Positions 42,681 to 55,241 of a DNA stretch of 64,000 nt are shown here, in pieces (position 1 is the stretch's first letter; each line of letters opens with the position of its first letter). A model generated the notes under the pieces. It worked only from the letters and a program-made list of their open reading frames with translations, ran no database searches and was not told the origin of the DNA. The DNA is taken from NCBI GenBank assembly GCA_035079385.1, contig JAVHKY010000023.1, forward strand, positions 7,787,501-7,851,500, given 5' to 3'. This DNA comes from Aspidiotus rigidus (lineage: Eukaryota > Arthropoda > Insecta > Hemiptera > Diaspididae). The position numbers were made by a program, and so were the translations under genes.

Positions 42681-43758
42681 ATGAAAATGTCGCTCGAATA
42701 TTGCGATTTATACAATGCCGCCTTATCGTCCGATCTTGAAAAGCCTGAAGCCACTGTATCGTGGAGAAAACTCGACAAAGAAGAAGCGATTCGTGCGGTC
42801 AGAAAATTGATAAATTCCAGAGCTCGAAACTGTAAGTAGAGATCTTATGTCCGTTTGGTTTTTTCATATCAAAATGCTAACCTGCTTTCCTCCTCTTCTA
42901 CCTGTTGCAGTATCCTTACCTTCGTACAGTGATGACTTCATTTTACGATTTCTCTATGCCCGGAAGATAAACGTAGAAGGAACTTTTCAACTAATGACAA
43001 ATTATTCTGATTTTCGTCGAAACAATCCCTTGCTCTTCGAAACTTTGACTGTGAAAGACGAATGTATCCAAAATTGTTTGCATGATGGGCTACCATTCGT
43101 GTTGAAAAGTCGCGATAGGTAAGAGACAAATCTCATACAATGAATGTATTTCATGACTTCGTGATATGAATTCTTCTTATTTCATTCTTCCTCTAGGAGA
43201 GGTAGACGAGTCTTATTCTTTCTTCTGTACCAGTGGGATCATACGAAATACTCTATCGAAGCGATCTATCGAACTCTGGTCTTGACCATGGAATCTCTCC
43301 TCGAAGATGTACAAAATCAAGTTAATGGTTTCGTTTTTATCGTTGATTGGACGAATTTCAAACTGCGTGATTATTTCGACTTCAGTCCGAAAATGTTGAA
43401 ACTCATGATTGACGGTTTCCAAGATTCGTTCCCTGCTAAAATTAAAGGTATCCATTTTGTCGGTCAGCCATGGTATGTAGATGGTTTGTTGACGTTCGTA
43501 AAACCGTTCCTCAAAGAGAAAACGCGTGAAAAAGTGAGTATAGAACTTATAATTCTGACAGGGTGATGAGAATTGTTATTTATTTGTTTCTATTTTATTC
43601 GAAATTCTCTTTCATAGCTCGTTATTCACGGTACAAATTTGAGTACGCTTCATGAATATTTACCTCGCGATGTTGTACCTTCAGATCTCGGAGGTGAAGG
43701 GAAGGTTTACAAACCAGAGGAGTGGGTTGAAATATTGGAGGAATACGAAAACAAGTAA
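42681..43758 (+). CDS. CRAL-TRIO domain lipid-transfer protein (4 exons)
   Basis: Small cytosolic protein of the alpha-tocopherol transfer protein/clavesin type, which carries hydrophobic ligands. Exons 42681-42831, 42911-43118, 43197-43533 and 43618-43758 give 278 residues starting MKMSLEYCDLYNAALSS; the second ATG (42687) is an alternative start. The CRAL-TRIO N-terminal helices include DDFILRFLYARKINVEGTFQ. The lipid-binding SEC14 fold shows RRVLFFLLYQWD, NGFVFIVDWTNFKLRDY, FPAKIKGIHFVGQPWYVDGL and LVIHGTNLSTLHEYLPRDVV. The terminal LPRDVVPSDLGGEG equals the LP..YGG motif ending the family. All splice sites are GT-AG and the frame is intact. The 5' flank is only 88 bp from the Helentron-like copy 2. 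Ligand unknown. Confidence 0.88.
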
Positions 43759-46102
43759 AGTTAACTAACGTTTTCACCGATAATTCGTGAAACTAAATAA
43801 TTACAATTGATACTATGTTATCTTTTGTTAGAAGTCGATAAAATTATCAGCGATATTTGAGGAAGAACCGATAGTAACTGAGTGAACGATTAGTTGTTCA
43901 ATTACGAATTTCACTTGGTTTCTAGAACTTTAGCCGTATCTCAAGTATTCATTTTATGTATATGACTATAATTAACTTGATGATCAAAAAATGATCTGGG
44001 GTGAAAAGTGGAAGCCTAGGTATTCCGAGGAAACTTTAAAAGTACTTTTCGAAAGAATTTTATCCAAATATTTTGCTATTTTATTTCCTAATATTTATTT
44101 TCGGGACAATAATATTATGTGTGATTTCTATTATATTAATCTTGCTTTCATTTTTATCTGTTATTCTGATACTTTTTCTCTTTACGATAAATATTTTCCA
44201 AATAATTCCTGCAAATGGTTACCTTCGTTCTAAGGCTGTAATTTGTGATATTTTCTTCTCCATATTTTTCAGAAGTACGCTTCAAACATCGTGCTCCAAT
44301 TTTTTAAATACCAAAATTTTTTGTTGTATCACGACTGTGGAAAGATAAAAATTTTTTTCATCCTTATGAAACTATTAATTTTCCGCTGTCTCTCATGATT
44401 TCTTATTTCGCGATGATACTTTCGATTTAAATTTTGACTGTTTTCACTTTTAGTATTCATTTTAGAAATCGAAAATTGGTTTCTGAACCAAATTACGATT
44501 TCTAGAATTTGAAGAGAAATTATTCGAATCTTTTCTTTATTTGGTTGTCGAAAATTCACGGTATTTTTTTTTCCAAGTCGTTGATGTGCAGTGCGTGCAA
44601 ATAATTTTTTTTTCTACTTTTGTAAGCGTGCAAGTAAGCTGAAAGCGTGTTTTTAAGAATTTTAGGCATTTCTTGAAAATTTTCAACTTCAGTAATTTTT
44701 TTTTGCCTAGCCAGTTTTGTAAACTTATTGAATAATCCCTCCAAAAAAGCATTCCTCATTAAGTCATTTTTTAAAAATCAATACCGATTGATTTAAAGCT
44801 TCACAGACTTATAAACTTCTCTTCTAAAACATGTATGTTGTTCCTAGCTGTTGATAACGAGTCTTAATTAGATTTTTAAAATTTATCTTGATCGATTGAA
44901 ATTGGTTTTTATGTATTGATTTTTTTTTAGTAGCTCTTCATTGAAATGTTCAATTGAAACTTTTTTTTGGTTATTGGTTGCTCAGCCTAAATATTTACGA
45001 TAATGCAACCAAGTGAACGCTGAATTTTCGTATCAAACAGTTCAACGTTATTTGTTCCGTCCTCTTGCTCCTATAAAATGTAGTACTTACCGCTATGTTT
45101 ATTTTACTGAAATCATTTTCGTAATATCTAAAGCATTTTTTTTGTCTGTTTCATTATTGTTTTTTATCATTTTAGAGTAATGAAATGAAGTATTATCAAG
45201 TTCTATAGGTAATGAATTTTGTGGGAAGTTTTTGTTTTTTTTTCTCTCTCTCACTTTGATCTTGTGCAATATTATTACGTTATCATGTTATGAATGAATA
45301 GAATTTGATGCATCGCGCGATGTGTGAAAAAACGTCCATTGATACGATCTTATTAAAAATAATTAGTGCCTATAATTGGTCTCAATAGTAATAATAATTA
45401 TTGAATCAGAGAAATGAATTTTGTTTTCATCCAACTTCGTAATACATACCTCTAGCTAGCATTTATTGTACTTATATCTTATAGTGTATTTGTGGGAATT
45501 TCAATTTTTTTATAATCTTTTTCATCTGTTAATAGTACAATATTATTCTATTTCATTTTTATCATTTTGAATTGTATTATAAACATTATTACAAAACAAT
45601 TTTTGGTATACGGGATTTATTCTTATTGTAGACGAGACAAATCTCGATCAAAATCAGTACTTATTTTTTCTCATTTTTTAACTACATACACTGTTTTTCT
45701 CGATGTCCAGTGCGTTAATGAGAGAATAAAAAATTCGATATATCGAATAGAAGGAACTTCACTTTTTACATATTACGTTTCCACGTTTGATTTTGACCAG
45801 AGATACGACACAAAGTTGATCGGAAAAGTGTTCGAAGCTCGGAAGATATCCTTATTCAAAAAATGAACGAACCTGTTTTGTTTCAATGCCGGTAATGGAA
45901 ATCGAAATTCGACCTTTGGGAGAACGTGAGTGCTGTTAATTATGATCACGTATAGGTAGAAAGAACTTACTCTAAAACGCATAGAAACATTACTAGAATA
46001 CACGGTTCGAAATTTAAATTGATGACGATCATCCAAACTTTCAATTTACATAAAATACGAAAAATGCGCACAATCTACGAGAGGAAAGAGGAACAAGTAG
46101 AA
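43759..46102. other. AT-rich intergenic DNA
   Basis: About 2.3 kb of AT-rich sequence between two convergent genes, with poly-T tracts. Short ORFs (44073-44348, 44537-44759, 45567-45866) have low-complexity AT-driven composition. No domain, RNA gene or repeat recognised. Confidence 0.5.
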
Positions 46103-46991
46103 TTATTGCTCTTTCAACGTAATCGGACAGCCATTAACATCGGTTTGTGAAACACCGTTACATATGGCGCAGTCCATATTTCGGTATCTTTTTCTCTGGT
46201 CACTTTTCTGAAATACGAGCGACGTATAACTACTGCATTTTTGGGCAATTTCGGTACTCGATTCGTCGCTACAAGTTTCGATCACGTTCGAAACGCAATA
46301 CCTCACATTCCCTTCTAGATCTTTAGGCAAAACCCGGTGCATTCTACATACGAATACTTTATCTTTGTATCGACTCACGAAGAAGGTCGAGGTTTCATCG
46401 TAGACAGAATTTTGCCAAATTTCGTGCGCTTCGAGACGATATTTGACGTAATCCACGCTTAATCTGATGTCGCTTCGTACGTTGCCATCGGGTGCGAGAA
46501 ATTCTGGATGTACTTCACCGCATGAGGGAATCTCGGTCCATGATTCGTAGTCAGTATCTCCGTTACAAAGGGCGCAAAACTGATTGCCATAGGTTATATT
46601 GGTGGCGGGGTTTGTTACCGGGATGTGAGTTGACACATTTATACTAGTGAGAGGTGAGAGAAATTGCGCGCATTCATCCGCGATTGATTGATCCGACCAA
46701 TCTTCTGGACAAGTCACCTTCATGTAAACCTATAAAAAAAAAATGAACGATGCATTCTTTCTTTCCTCGAAAAAATTTGGACTATATGGGCTCACCTTAT
46801 CTGACGGCGAGCAATAGTATTTGTTAGGTCGACTCTGCTCTTCGATCGAATAAAATGGCGAATCCAAACAACAATCCCTGTATTCGGCGCAGGCTTCATC
46901 GCACATACAATCTCGTTTTCTCAGCGAAAACCGATTTTTCGGTAGGTAGGTTTCGTTCAGTAAATGACAAGAGGGTTCGTTTGTGCAAATC
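46103..46991 (-). CDS. Cysteine-rich extracellular protein with somatomedin-B-like domain
   Basis: Two minus-strand exons, 46991-46796 and 46729-46103, joined in phase 0 (GTGAGC donor, TTATAG acceptor), encode about 274 residues. The first has SFSL-type text RKRDCMCDEACAEYRDCCLD, a somatomedin-B disulphide pattern. The second begins VYMKVTCPEDWSDQSI, then PVTNPATNITYGNQFCALCN, a Cys cluster near SCGEVHPEF, CVSNVIETCSDESS and YRNMDCAICNGVSQTDVNGC: two CP/C..Y.N..CA.CN modules. This architecture is seen in arthropod secreted proteins and in the ectodomains of some insect GPCRs. A stop after ITLKEQ means no transmembrane part is encoded here. The signal-peptide exon is not found. Confidence 0.65.
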
Positions 46992-47160
46992 CTGAAAATC
47001 ATGTGGATACGCTTTAGGTTTTCTACCTCGTTAGATATGACAGTGAATCAAATAAAACTTGAGTTTTGCAATTACTTTTGGGATTATGGGTTGGGAGTAG
47101 GCAGCTGGGGACAATGAGGATGAATATGAATTAGAGGGTGGTTCAAAAATACGTGAATTA
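46992..47160. other. Short flank upstream of the SMB exons
   Basis: No exon recognised. Confidence 0.35.
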
Positions 47161-48790
47161 GAGGTGGTTCATGGTGCTAATGACTTTCTCATGCTTGTTT
47201 GAGATGGAGAGTTTATGGTGCAGGGAGAGACGAGTGGTGAAGCTGGATGTTTGCGGAGCTAAGCATGAGAAGAATTGTTTAGCGAATAGATCATCAGCGT
47301 TGCAGTACAGGAGGGAGTGAGAGGCGTGACGAGAGAAAAGAGTGGATGAGACGAGAGCGGCTTACTTTGGGACGAGTTTGGGATGACTCCTTCGCGTTGG
47401 AAAGGAGATTTTGAAGGAGACCAAGGAACTGAGTTTCTTCGGAGCTTATTGGAAGGTGAGACGTACCAGATATCATGCCAGGAGGGAAGGATGGGGAACA
47501 GTATTAACATTTGAGATCGTTCGAGGGGGGGGGGGAGTATCAGTCATGGAGGGTGAATGCAGTTGCTGCTTTACCTTCGCGTCGCAACTTAAGGTCGATG
47601 CGTCTCGTTATTCACAGGTAAAAGATGAAGGATGAGGGAAAAAGAATGAGGATTGGTAGAATGAGGGCCTTTGATAGCAAATGAGGATGAGAGAGAATCC
47701 GACAGTACCTATAAAGAATTGTCGAGGAGGCGAGAAGCGGATGAAAAAGAAGAGGTTGGTGAAAGAATAGAGCTGTGAGTTCGGGGGTGAATATGAGAAT
47801 GCATATTATCTGACCCTGGATCCCGATTTGGATCTGTCGGTGTAGCAAAGAAGGTGGAGGGAAGTTTTAAAAAAATGATTTCGTTGATGTTTCATAAAAA
47901 TTAGCTCTTTTGGGAATTTCTGTGAGATGCAGACAAATGTCAGGGGTAGGTGTGAACCAAGGGGGAATGCAAGGGCCTATGTTTGAATGGAAGCCTAGAT
48001 GGGATTGAAACGACAAAAGAGGTAAGCTGAGAGCGTTCAAAAGGATGGAAGATTAGGGTGTTGAGAACCATCGACCGATCGACCGTGTGGGTGTTGAGGC
48101 TAGAAAGTTAGCAGTGAGGAGGAACAGGGCTGGTGCGTAGTGTGCCAAAGGCCAGTCAAAGCCCGGGAGATTGAATTGAGTCCAGCTATTTCAAGGTGCT
48201 TTTGTTGGAGGGAGTGGGTGTAAATCGGAAAACTGTAATGAAGTTGGGGGCGGATCTGATTATTATAGAGTTGAAGGAGTTTGTGGCTACAGCTGATACG
48301 GCGGTGTGATAGGTATATTTGGAAACATTCCAAGAATTCGAGTATTTTGCGCTTGAGAGTTTGATGTAGGCAGTCCAGGAGGTTTTAAAGTTGAAAGTTA
48401 GATCAAGGAACTTGACAAAGGATTGGAAGTTCTGTGGACACAGACAGGACGCGCTCATTTGTAGATTTTGTCAAGGGTTAATTGAAGTAGTCTTGCTACT
48501 GATCTACTCCACGTCGGGGGTCGAAGTTAATAGGGAGATACTGAAGTCATCCGCAGAGAGGCCGCGCGTGGAAAGCTGACGCTGTTTCTCAAGTCCTTTA
48601 TAGCGATTAGGAAAAGAAAAACACTACATGCACAGTTTTGGATGGGCTGGTGGGAAAATTATTGGTCTCGAATTCTAACTGTTGGAAATCATCGGAGAAG
48701 TTTGGGTGAATTGATTGCCTCGAAAGCCAATTTCGTATATTGTAAAGAAAATTGAGTGTCGGCAGACAATTTGTTGGCTTGATTTTATGT
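47160..48790 (-). pseudogene. LINE-C relic: RT end, connector, RNase H start
   Basis: Minus-strand reading in several frames: FFFLIAIKDL (about 48620-48590), LQLYNNQIRPQLHYSFPIYT and LNSISRALTGLWHTTHQPCS (about 48290-48110), then LLCYTDRSKSGS (about 47840, RNase H TDGSK-like with G changed to R). Matches the order in LINE-A. Many frameshifts and stops; 3' parts are unrecognisable. Confidence 0.6.
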
Positions 48791-48889
48791 GAGAATTTGA
48801 TGAAAAATTGATAAAAATAGTCGTATAGCGTTTCTAGGGAAGAAAAATGCGTCTCATCTTCAAAAATTAACTATTGCGGAAATTTGGAG

Positions 48890-50042
48890 GTATTGACATG
48901 TTCCATGTCTTTTCTCTCGCCGGACCCCGATTTTGAAACTCGCGAGTACCCCCCCCCCCCCCCGTCAAGAGAAATCTCTACCCCGTAGGTGATTCAGAAA
49001 TTCGCTCGTTCGCCCCCTGTCTCGCTGTTGTATTGGAATGGTATGAGACAATTCAAGTCTAGTGGACTTGGAAAAATTTCGACTATCCAGCCATATATGA
49101 TAGGAAGAGGGACTTAAAAAACTTTACCTATCTTGGCGTCGTATAAGTCTTCTATGAGAAATATGAGGTAGTGCGAACTCGCTCCGCTCGTTCGCCCCCT
49201 GTCTCGCTGTTGTATTGGAATGGTATGTGACAATTCAAGTTTAGGGGACTTGGAAAAATTTCGACTATCCAGCCTTTATTTATTTAATTGTTTAATTATT
49301 ATTCAATTATTTAAATATTTAATTATTTAATATTATTTATTTATTTATTTATTTATTTATTATTAATTCTTGTACTAGGTCAAGTGTTCGTGAGATATTA
49401 TTCGTTTACCCCTTTACCTATCTTGGCGTCGTATAAGACTTGTATGAGAAATATTTTGAGGTAATTGTGGGTGTTCTATATTTTGAGTTATCAACTTTCG
49501 GTGGGGCGAACGAGCGATCTCGCTGTTGTATTGGAATGGTATGAGAAAATTCAAGTCTCCTATGAGAAATATGAGGTAGCGCGAACTCGCTCCGCTCATT
49601 CGCCCCCAGTCTCGCTCCGCTCGTTCGCCCCCAGTCTCGCTGTTGTATTTTAATTATTAATTGATTAATTAATTATTTATTATTATTACGCTGGGTGTAC
49701 TCGCGAATTTACTGAATCATCCAAGGGGTAGAGATTTTCTAATTATTAATTATATTAATTAATTAATTATTTATTTATTTATTTATTTATTTAATTAAAT
49801 ATTTATTTAATTATTTAATTATTTAATTTTTAATTAATTAATTAATTAATTAATTATTTATTATTATTACGCGGGTGTACTCGCGAATTTCTGAATCACC
49901 TACGGGGTAGAGATTTTCTAATTATTAATTATATTAATTATTTAATTATTTATTTATTTAATTATTTATTTATTTGTTTATTTAATTATTTATTTATTTA
50001 ATTATTTAATTATTTAATTATTTATTTATCTATTTATTTATT

Positions 50043-50082
<40 letters not shown>

Positions 50083-50136
50083 TTATTTAATTATTTAATT
50101 ATTTAATTATTTAATTATTTAATTATTTAATTATTT

Positions 50137-50173
<37 letters not shown>

Positions 50174-52080
50174 TTATTAATCATTATTATTACGCGGGGT
50201 GTACTCGCGAATTTCTGAATCACCCACGAGGTAGAGATTTCTCTTGACGGGAGGGGGGGGGGGCTGTACTCGCGAGTTTCAAAATCGGAGTCTGGCGAGA
50301 GAAAAGACATGGAACATGTCAATTCTAATTATCAATTATATTAATTATTTAATTATTTATTTATTCAATTATTTAATTATTCAATTATTTAATTATTCAA
50401 TTATTTATTTATTTATTTGATTATTTAATTATATTAATTATTTATTTATTTAATTATTTAATTAAATAAATATTTGTGATGCGGTGCGCGAAACCCTAGG
50501 ATAAGTCGGAAATTTTTTTCCTCTAAATTCACCACCAAAAAACCCCCTAGATCCTCCCGAATCGTTTAGGACCAAAACCAGCCCGATCCGATAAGTTTTC
50601 ACTGTTATCGGATCGGGCTGGTTTTGGTCTTTAACGATTCGGGAGAATATAGGGGGTTTTTTGGTAGTGAATTTAGTGGAAAAAAATTTCCGACTTATCC
50701 TAGGGTTTCGCGCACCGCATCACATTTAATTATTTAATTTTTAATTAATTAATTAATTATTTAATTATTTAATTATTTATATTTTATTTAATTATTTATT
50801 TAATTATATAATTATTTAATTTTTAATTAATTAATTAATTAATTAATTATTATTATTACGCGGGTGTACTCGCGAATTTCTGAATCACCCACGGGGTAGA
50901 GATTTTCTAATTATTAATTATATTAATTATTTAATTATTTATTTATTTAATTATTTATCTATTTAATTATTTAATTATTTAATTATTTATTTATTTATTT
51001 AATTATTTATCTATTTATTTAATTATCTAATTATTTAATTATTTAATTATTTATTTATTTATTTATTTAATTATTATTATTACGCGGGGTGTACTCGCGA
51101 ATTTCTGAATCACCCACGAGGTAGAGATTTCTCTTGACGGGGGGGGGGGGGGGGGGGGGGGGGTGTACTTGCGAGTTTCAAGATCGGGGTCTGGCGAGAG
51201 AAAAGACATGGAACATGTCAATAATTAATATAATTGAATAATTAAATAATTAAATAAATAAATAATTAAATAATCAATATAAATAATAATTAGAAAATCT
51301 CTACCCCGTGGGTGATTCAGAAATTCGCGAGTACACCCCGCGTAATAATAATAAATAATTAATTAATTAATAATTAAATTATTGAATAATTTATTAATTT
51401 AATAATTTAATAATTAAATAAATAAATAATTAAATAATTAATATAATTAATAATTAGAAAATTTTCCAGTCCCTCTTCCTATCATATATGGCTGGATAGT
51501 CGAAATTTTCCGAAGTCCCCTAGACTTGAATTGTCTCATACCATTCCAATACAACAGCGAGACAGGGGCCGAACAAGCAAAGCGAATTCGCCCCACGAAA
51601 GTTGATACCTCAAAATATAGAACACCCACAATTACCTCAAAATATTTCTCATACAAGACTTATACGACGCCAAGATAGGTAAAGGGGTAAACGAATAATA
51701 TCTCACGAACACTTGACCTAGTAGAAGAATTAATAATAAATAAATAAATAAATAAATAATGTTAAATAATTAAATAATTGAATAAATAAATAATTAAATA
51801 ATTAATATAATTAATAATTAGAAAATTTTCTAAGTCCCTCTTCCTATCATATATGGCTGGATAGTCGAAATTTTTCCAAGTCCCCTAGACTTGAATTGCC
51901 TCATACCATTCCAATACAACAGCGAGTTCGCGCTACCTCATATTTCTCATAGAAGGCTTACACGACGCCAAGATACGTAAAGGGGTAAACGAATAATATC
52001 TCACGAACACTTGACCTAGTAGAAGCCTAGACTGAAATATTTCAAGATGACTGATAAAATATAAAAGACATGGAACATGA
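48890..52080. repeat. AT-rich satellite block with interspersed GC modules
   Basis: Long runs of TTAATTATTTAATTATTTAT-type simple repeat (49270-51430) are punctuated by a module containing ACGCGGGGTGTACTCGCGAA, TTTCTGAATCACCCACGGGG, a G-run and GGCGAGAGAAAAGACATGGA / ACATGTC. The module is on the plus strand at about 48896-49003 in one orientation and inverted at 50188-50320 and 51085-51222. A second module (TTGTATTGGAATGGTATGAG, TATATGATAGGAAGAGGGAC, CTATCTTGGCGTCG) occurs at 49020-49640 and inverted at 51465-52020. The whole block is thus roughly an inverted repeat about a centre near 50.4 kb. No genes. Confidence 0.8.
50476..50723. repeat. 248-bp near-perfect foldback hairpin
   Basis: Arms of about 115 bp: GTGATGCGGTGCGCGAAACC through AACCAGCCCGATCCGATAA, a ten-base loop GTTTTCACTG, then the reverse complement ending GGTTTCGCGCACCGCATCAC. 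Only a few mismatches. Flanked by ATTT on both sides inside the AT-rich satellite. It may be a foldback MITE; transcription would give a long dsRNA hairpin. Confidence 0.88.
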
Positions 52081-54735
52081 TTTTCATTTATTTGGCCATG
52101 CCAGAAAATTTTTTTATTATCTCTAAGCGCGTTAATTGGAGTAAAATTTGTTTTTGAAGCTGTAAAAATTCTGTATCAAAAACATATGGCAACGATTGCA
52201 TTTCGATTGTGTCAAAATCGTTGGTTGATTTTTAGTCGCGTTTATGAAAAATTGAATGAAAATGATGAGTATTCCAAGAAAAAGGCGTCTCACTTATTTC
52301 ATACTAAATTGCTCTGTATTTTCATGTGAAAACTTGAAATTCTTGACCGAAATTTGAATGGACTCGTCCTTGAAGTCTTGAGTCTCAAACTACTTGGAAA
52401 GATTTGCGTCAGTAAAATAGATTACCTATGGGGAATGTTATTACCGAGAGTGCACCGTGGCTCATAAAAATCGTATTATTTTTCTGTTCGAGGTTTCAAG
52501 AGTAATGAAACTTATTATTTATGTGATAAAAGTATGATACTCTAAAATGAATTCTGAAAAATTTCTGCGCAGAGGACGTCTGCTTTTATAGTCGCATCTT
52601 GTTCGGTTCTTTGTCTATCGATCTATAAGCAGGAGTAAAACTTAACGTCTCCTGTCTCGATTAAAAGGTATTTTTTGATGGGATCTTTGGATGTATCGTG
52701 TGTTATTTAGGTGCTGTAAATCATTAATAATTATTATGTGAGTGAAATCTGCCATGTTCGGTAATTTTGTTGTCAGCGGTGGTTTAATAAAATTATGGAA
52801 CGCGACTCGTTCGTGAAATGATGTGGATTGTCATACCCTTCGAAAATTCCTTCGACTCTTCCTTTTTCGTTCCTTAAATTCTTCTTGCTTCTGATTACAA
52901 TGATATTAATTAGATAGGTACATTTTATTATCATTTGTTTTTTTCAAAATCGGTCCATCCCAGTTTTTGGTGACTGTATGTGTCTCTTGCAATTGTTTTA
53001 TTATAGTTACAAGACCTCCTTCTGTAATTCATCTAATGCGTTTGCATATTCTTTCTTTAGGAAGCATTATCTCATTTTCCCTGTATAGCTTTGTTCCATC
53101 TGTGAATAAGAAAAGAATCAGCCAGCAGAGAATATTTAGGAACAGAATCGATAAAATTTTCAGAGTATGTGATCAAAGATTCAGTACATCGATAGTACGG
53201 AAAAATTGGAAACTTCCTGGCATGACTTCTGGGAAACTCGGCTTTCAAACAAACTTGAAGCAATCAAAATCAAACCGGCACCTTCTGTAGATTAGGAAAG
53301 AGGGGAATATTCTCGTCGCATTACCTATCACCTTTCTCCCAATCTGAATCTCATCCATTCTTCTTATTTTCCGGACGACTAAACTACAGTGGAAGTGTGA
53401 ATTTGCAAGACGCTATACAATCTCATGACGAATTGTAGATATGTGTGAAAAGAGCATCTGCTCAATGTATTTCCTATGGGGCGGACATCCTTTTTACAGC
53501 TATCTTCTCATTTGTATCGTATAAATAGGCCACAGAGGTATATTTGTCTTACTTTCGGTCGTAATCTCGGATAGCTTTGTTATCTGCACTTTGGCATAAC
53601 CTGAAAAATACAACGAACGTAAAGGCGAATAATCTGACAGGCTTACGCATTGCTACGACAACCAACGCTGCACCTAAAATATAAATGCGAACCGAACTAT
53701 TAGTCATATTTATAAAGATAGGCCTCTATTTTCAGAGATTAGAACGCTCCCGACGGAAGCGAAGTAAATCTTGAAAAATGAGCTTTCGATGCAGAGTCAT
53801 TTTTCACGATTTTAGCGTACAACCATAGCGCGTGTAAGCAAATGACGTTTTTAGTACTCACTCGATGACGAGTTGACAAATTTGACGAATTCGAAGTACG
53901 AACGCGAAGAACACACATGCAGAATTCTCTCGCTTGTAAACTGTTGGTAGGTACCCAATTTTTATTCTGTTGTGATACTTGAACCGAAGTTCTGTCTACA
54001 TCAGGTGTATAAGAGCATTGCAGAAGCAAACCATGTGGCGCACATTCTTTCATTTCTTAGGGATATCTCCGTCCCAAAAAACGATACTCCGCGAGATTCC
54101 ATTCCGCATAAGCGAAAAACGAAGGATGAACAAGCATGGAATAACGATGTATCTTATTACCTCATTAATATCGGTACTTAATATCGATATTGAGCAGTAA
54201 ACACGAACATATTTTACGTGAATACCGATTTTGTTATCTATACAGCTACAAACGTACAAAATTTCACGGTCAACCGGTTTCTCTGTCTCTCTCGACGTTT
54301 TTCATACCGCTGCACATAATCCGGAAACCTCTTCAAACCGGACCAGAGAATGTGCGCAGGTGAAATATTTTAATCTTGTAGACAAAAATTGCGATCGACG
54401 TGGATCAAAGTGCAACGTATTATGTAAGTCGTTGACTTTCCTTCATACGCTGACCGGTCCCAATTTGGGCGAAGAGTTTGCCTGTATACCATATAGGCGA
54501 TACATTTCCAAAAGGCAGATTTTCACATTCTATGAGAGTGAATGCGTATTTATTGTACAAGTGTTTTTAGAGAACTACCATCATGTCAACTTGAGCAAGA
54601 TTGCAAATTTTCGAAGTTTTGGAAGCCATGTACGCAGTTGAAAGTTTTTCCATCTCATCCACAGAGTTGATACGTAAAGCTAGAAGTAAAATTTTACCCA
54701 CCCTATTTCGCATGATGTAGCTCACAGCCCAAAAT
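52081..54735. other. Unannotated stretch
   Basis: About 2.6 kb with no convincing exon. The ORFs at 52967-53290, 53739-54053 and 54231-54641 lack family motifs and have overlapping antisense ORFs of equal quality, typical of chance. No repeat structure visible. Confidence 0.4.
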
Positions 54736-55130
54736 TTTGACATGTTCCATGTCTTTTCTCTCGCCGGAACCCGATTTTGAAACTCGCGAGTACACACCCC
54801 CCCCCCCCCCCCCCGTCAAGAGAAATCTCTACCCCCGTGGGTGATTCAGAAATTCGCGAGTACACCCCGCGTAATAATAATAAATAATTAATTAATTAAT
54901 AATTAAATAATTAAATAAATAAATGATTAAATAATTAATATAATTAATAATTAGAAAATCTCTACCCCTTGGGTGATTCAGAAATTCGCGAGTACACCCC
55001 GCGTAATAATAATAAATAATTAATTAATTAATAATTAAATAAATAAATAATTAAATAATTAATATAATTAATAATTAAAAAATCTCTACCCCGTGGGTGA
55101 TTCAGAAATTCGCGAGTACTTTTTTTAAGC
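54736..55130. repeat. Outlying copy of the satellite module
   Basis: ACATGTTCCATGTCTTTTCT, CTCGCGAGTAC, a C-run (54797-54814) and then three units of GGGTGATTCAGAAATTCGCG plus AGTACACCCCGCGTAATAAT, each separated by TAATTAATTAAT-type DNA. The same module as at 48.9-52 kb, in its plus orientation. Confidence 0.75.
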
Positions 55131-55241
55131 TCCTAGGACTGGTATCAACCGAGTCAATCATGCTCCAGAACATTCGTTGTACCTGAATTGCGGAACAATC
55201 CAAGAAGAAGGGGCGAACTGTTACTTCCCAGGATATTGACG
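55131..55241 (+). other. Possible short terminal exon, weak
   Basis: After TTTTTTTAAG the frame RTGINRVNHAPEHSLYLNCG then TIQEEGANCYFPGY runs to TGA, 36 codons with two cysteines. It begins exactly where the satellite ends, so it may be a fragment of a host exon. No family recognised. Confidence 0.2.

Noticed and set aside
45567..45866. 99-codon ORF preceded by a TTGTAG acceptor-like site
   Set aside because: An overlapping antisense ORF of similar length exists, composition is AT-driven, and no domain or partner exon is visible.
49270..51430. Regularly spaced repeats that could suggest a CRISPR-like array
   Set aside because: The spacers are themselves simple TTAATTATTT repeats of variable length, and the genome is eukaryotic.
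52967..54641. Several ORFs of 60-136 codons on both strands
   Set aside because: They overlap each other in antisense, lack recognisable motifs and have no good splice or start context.
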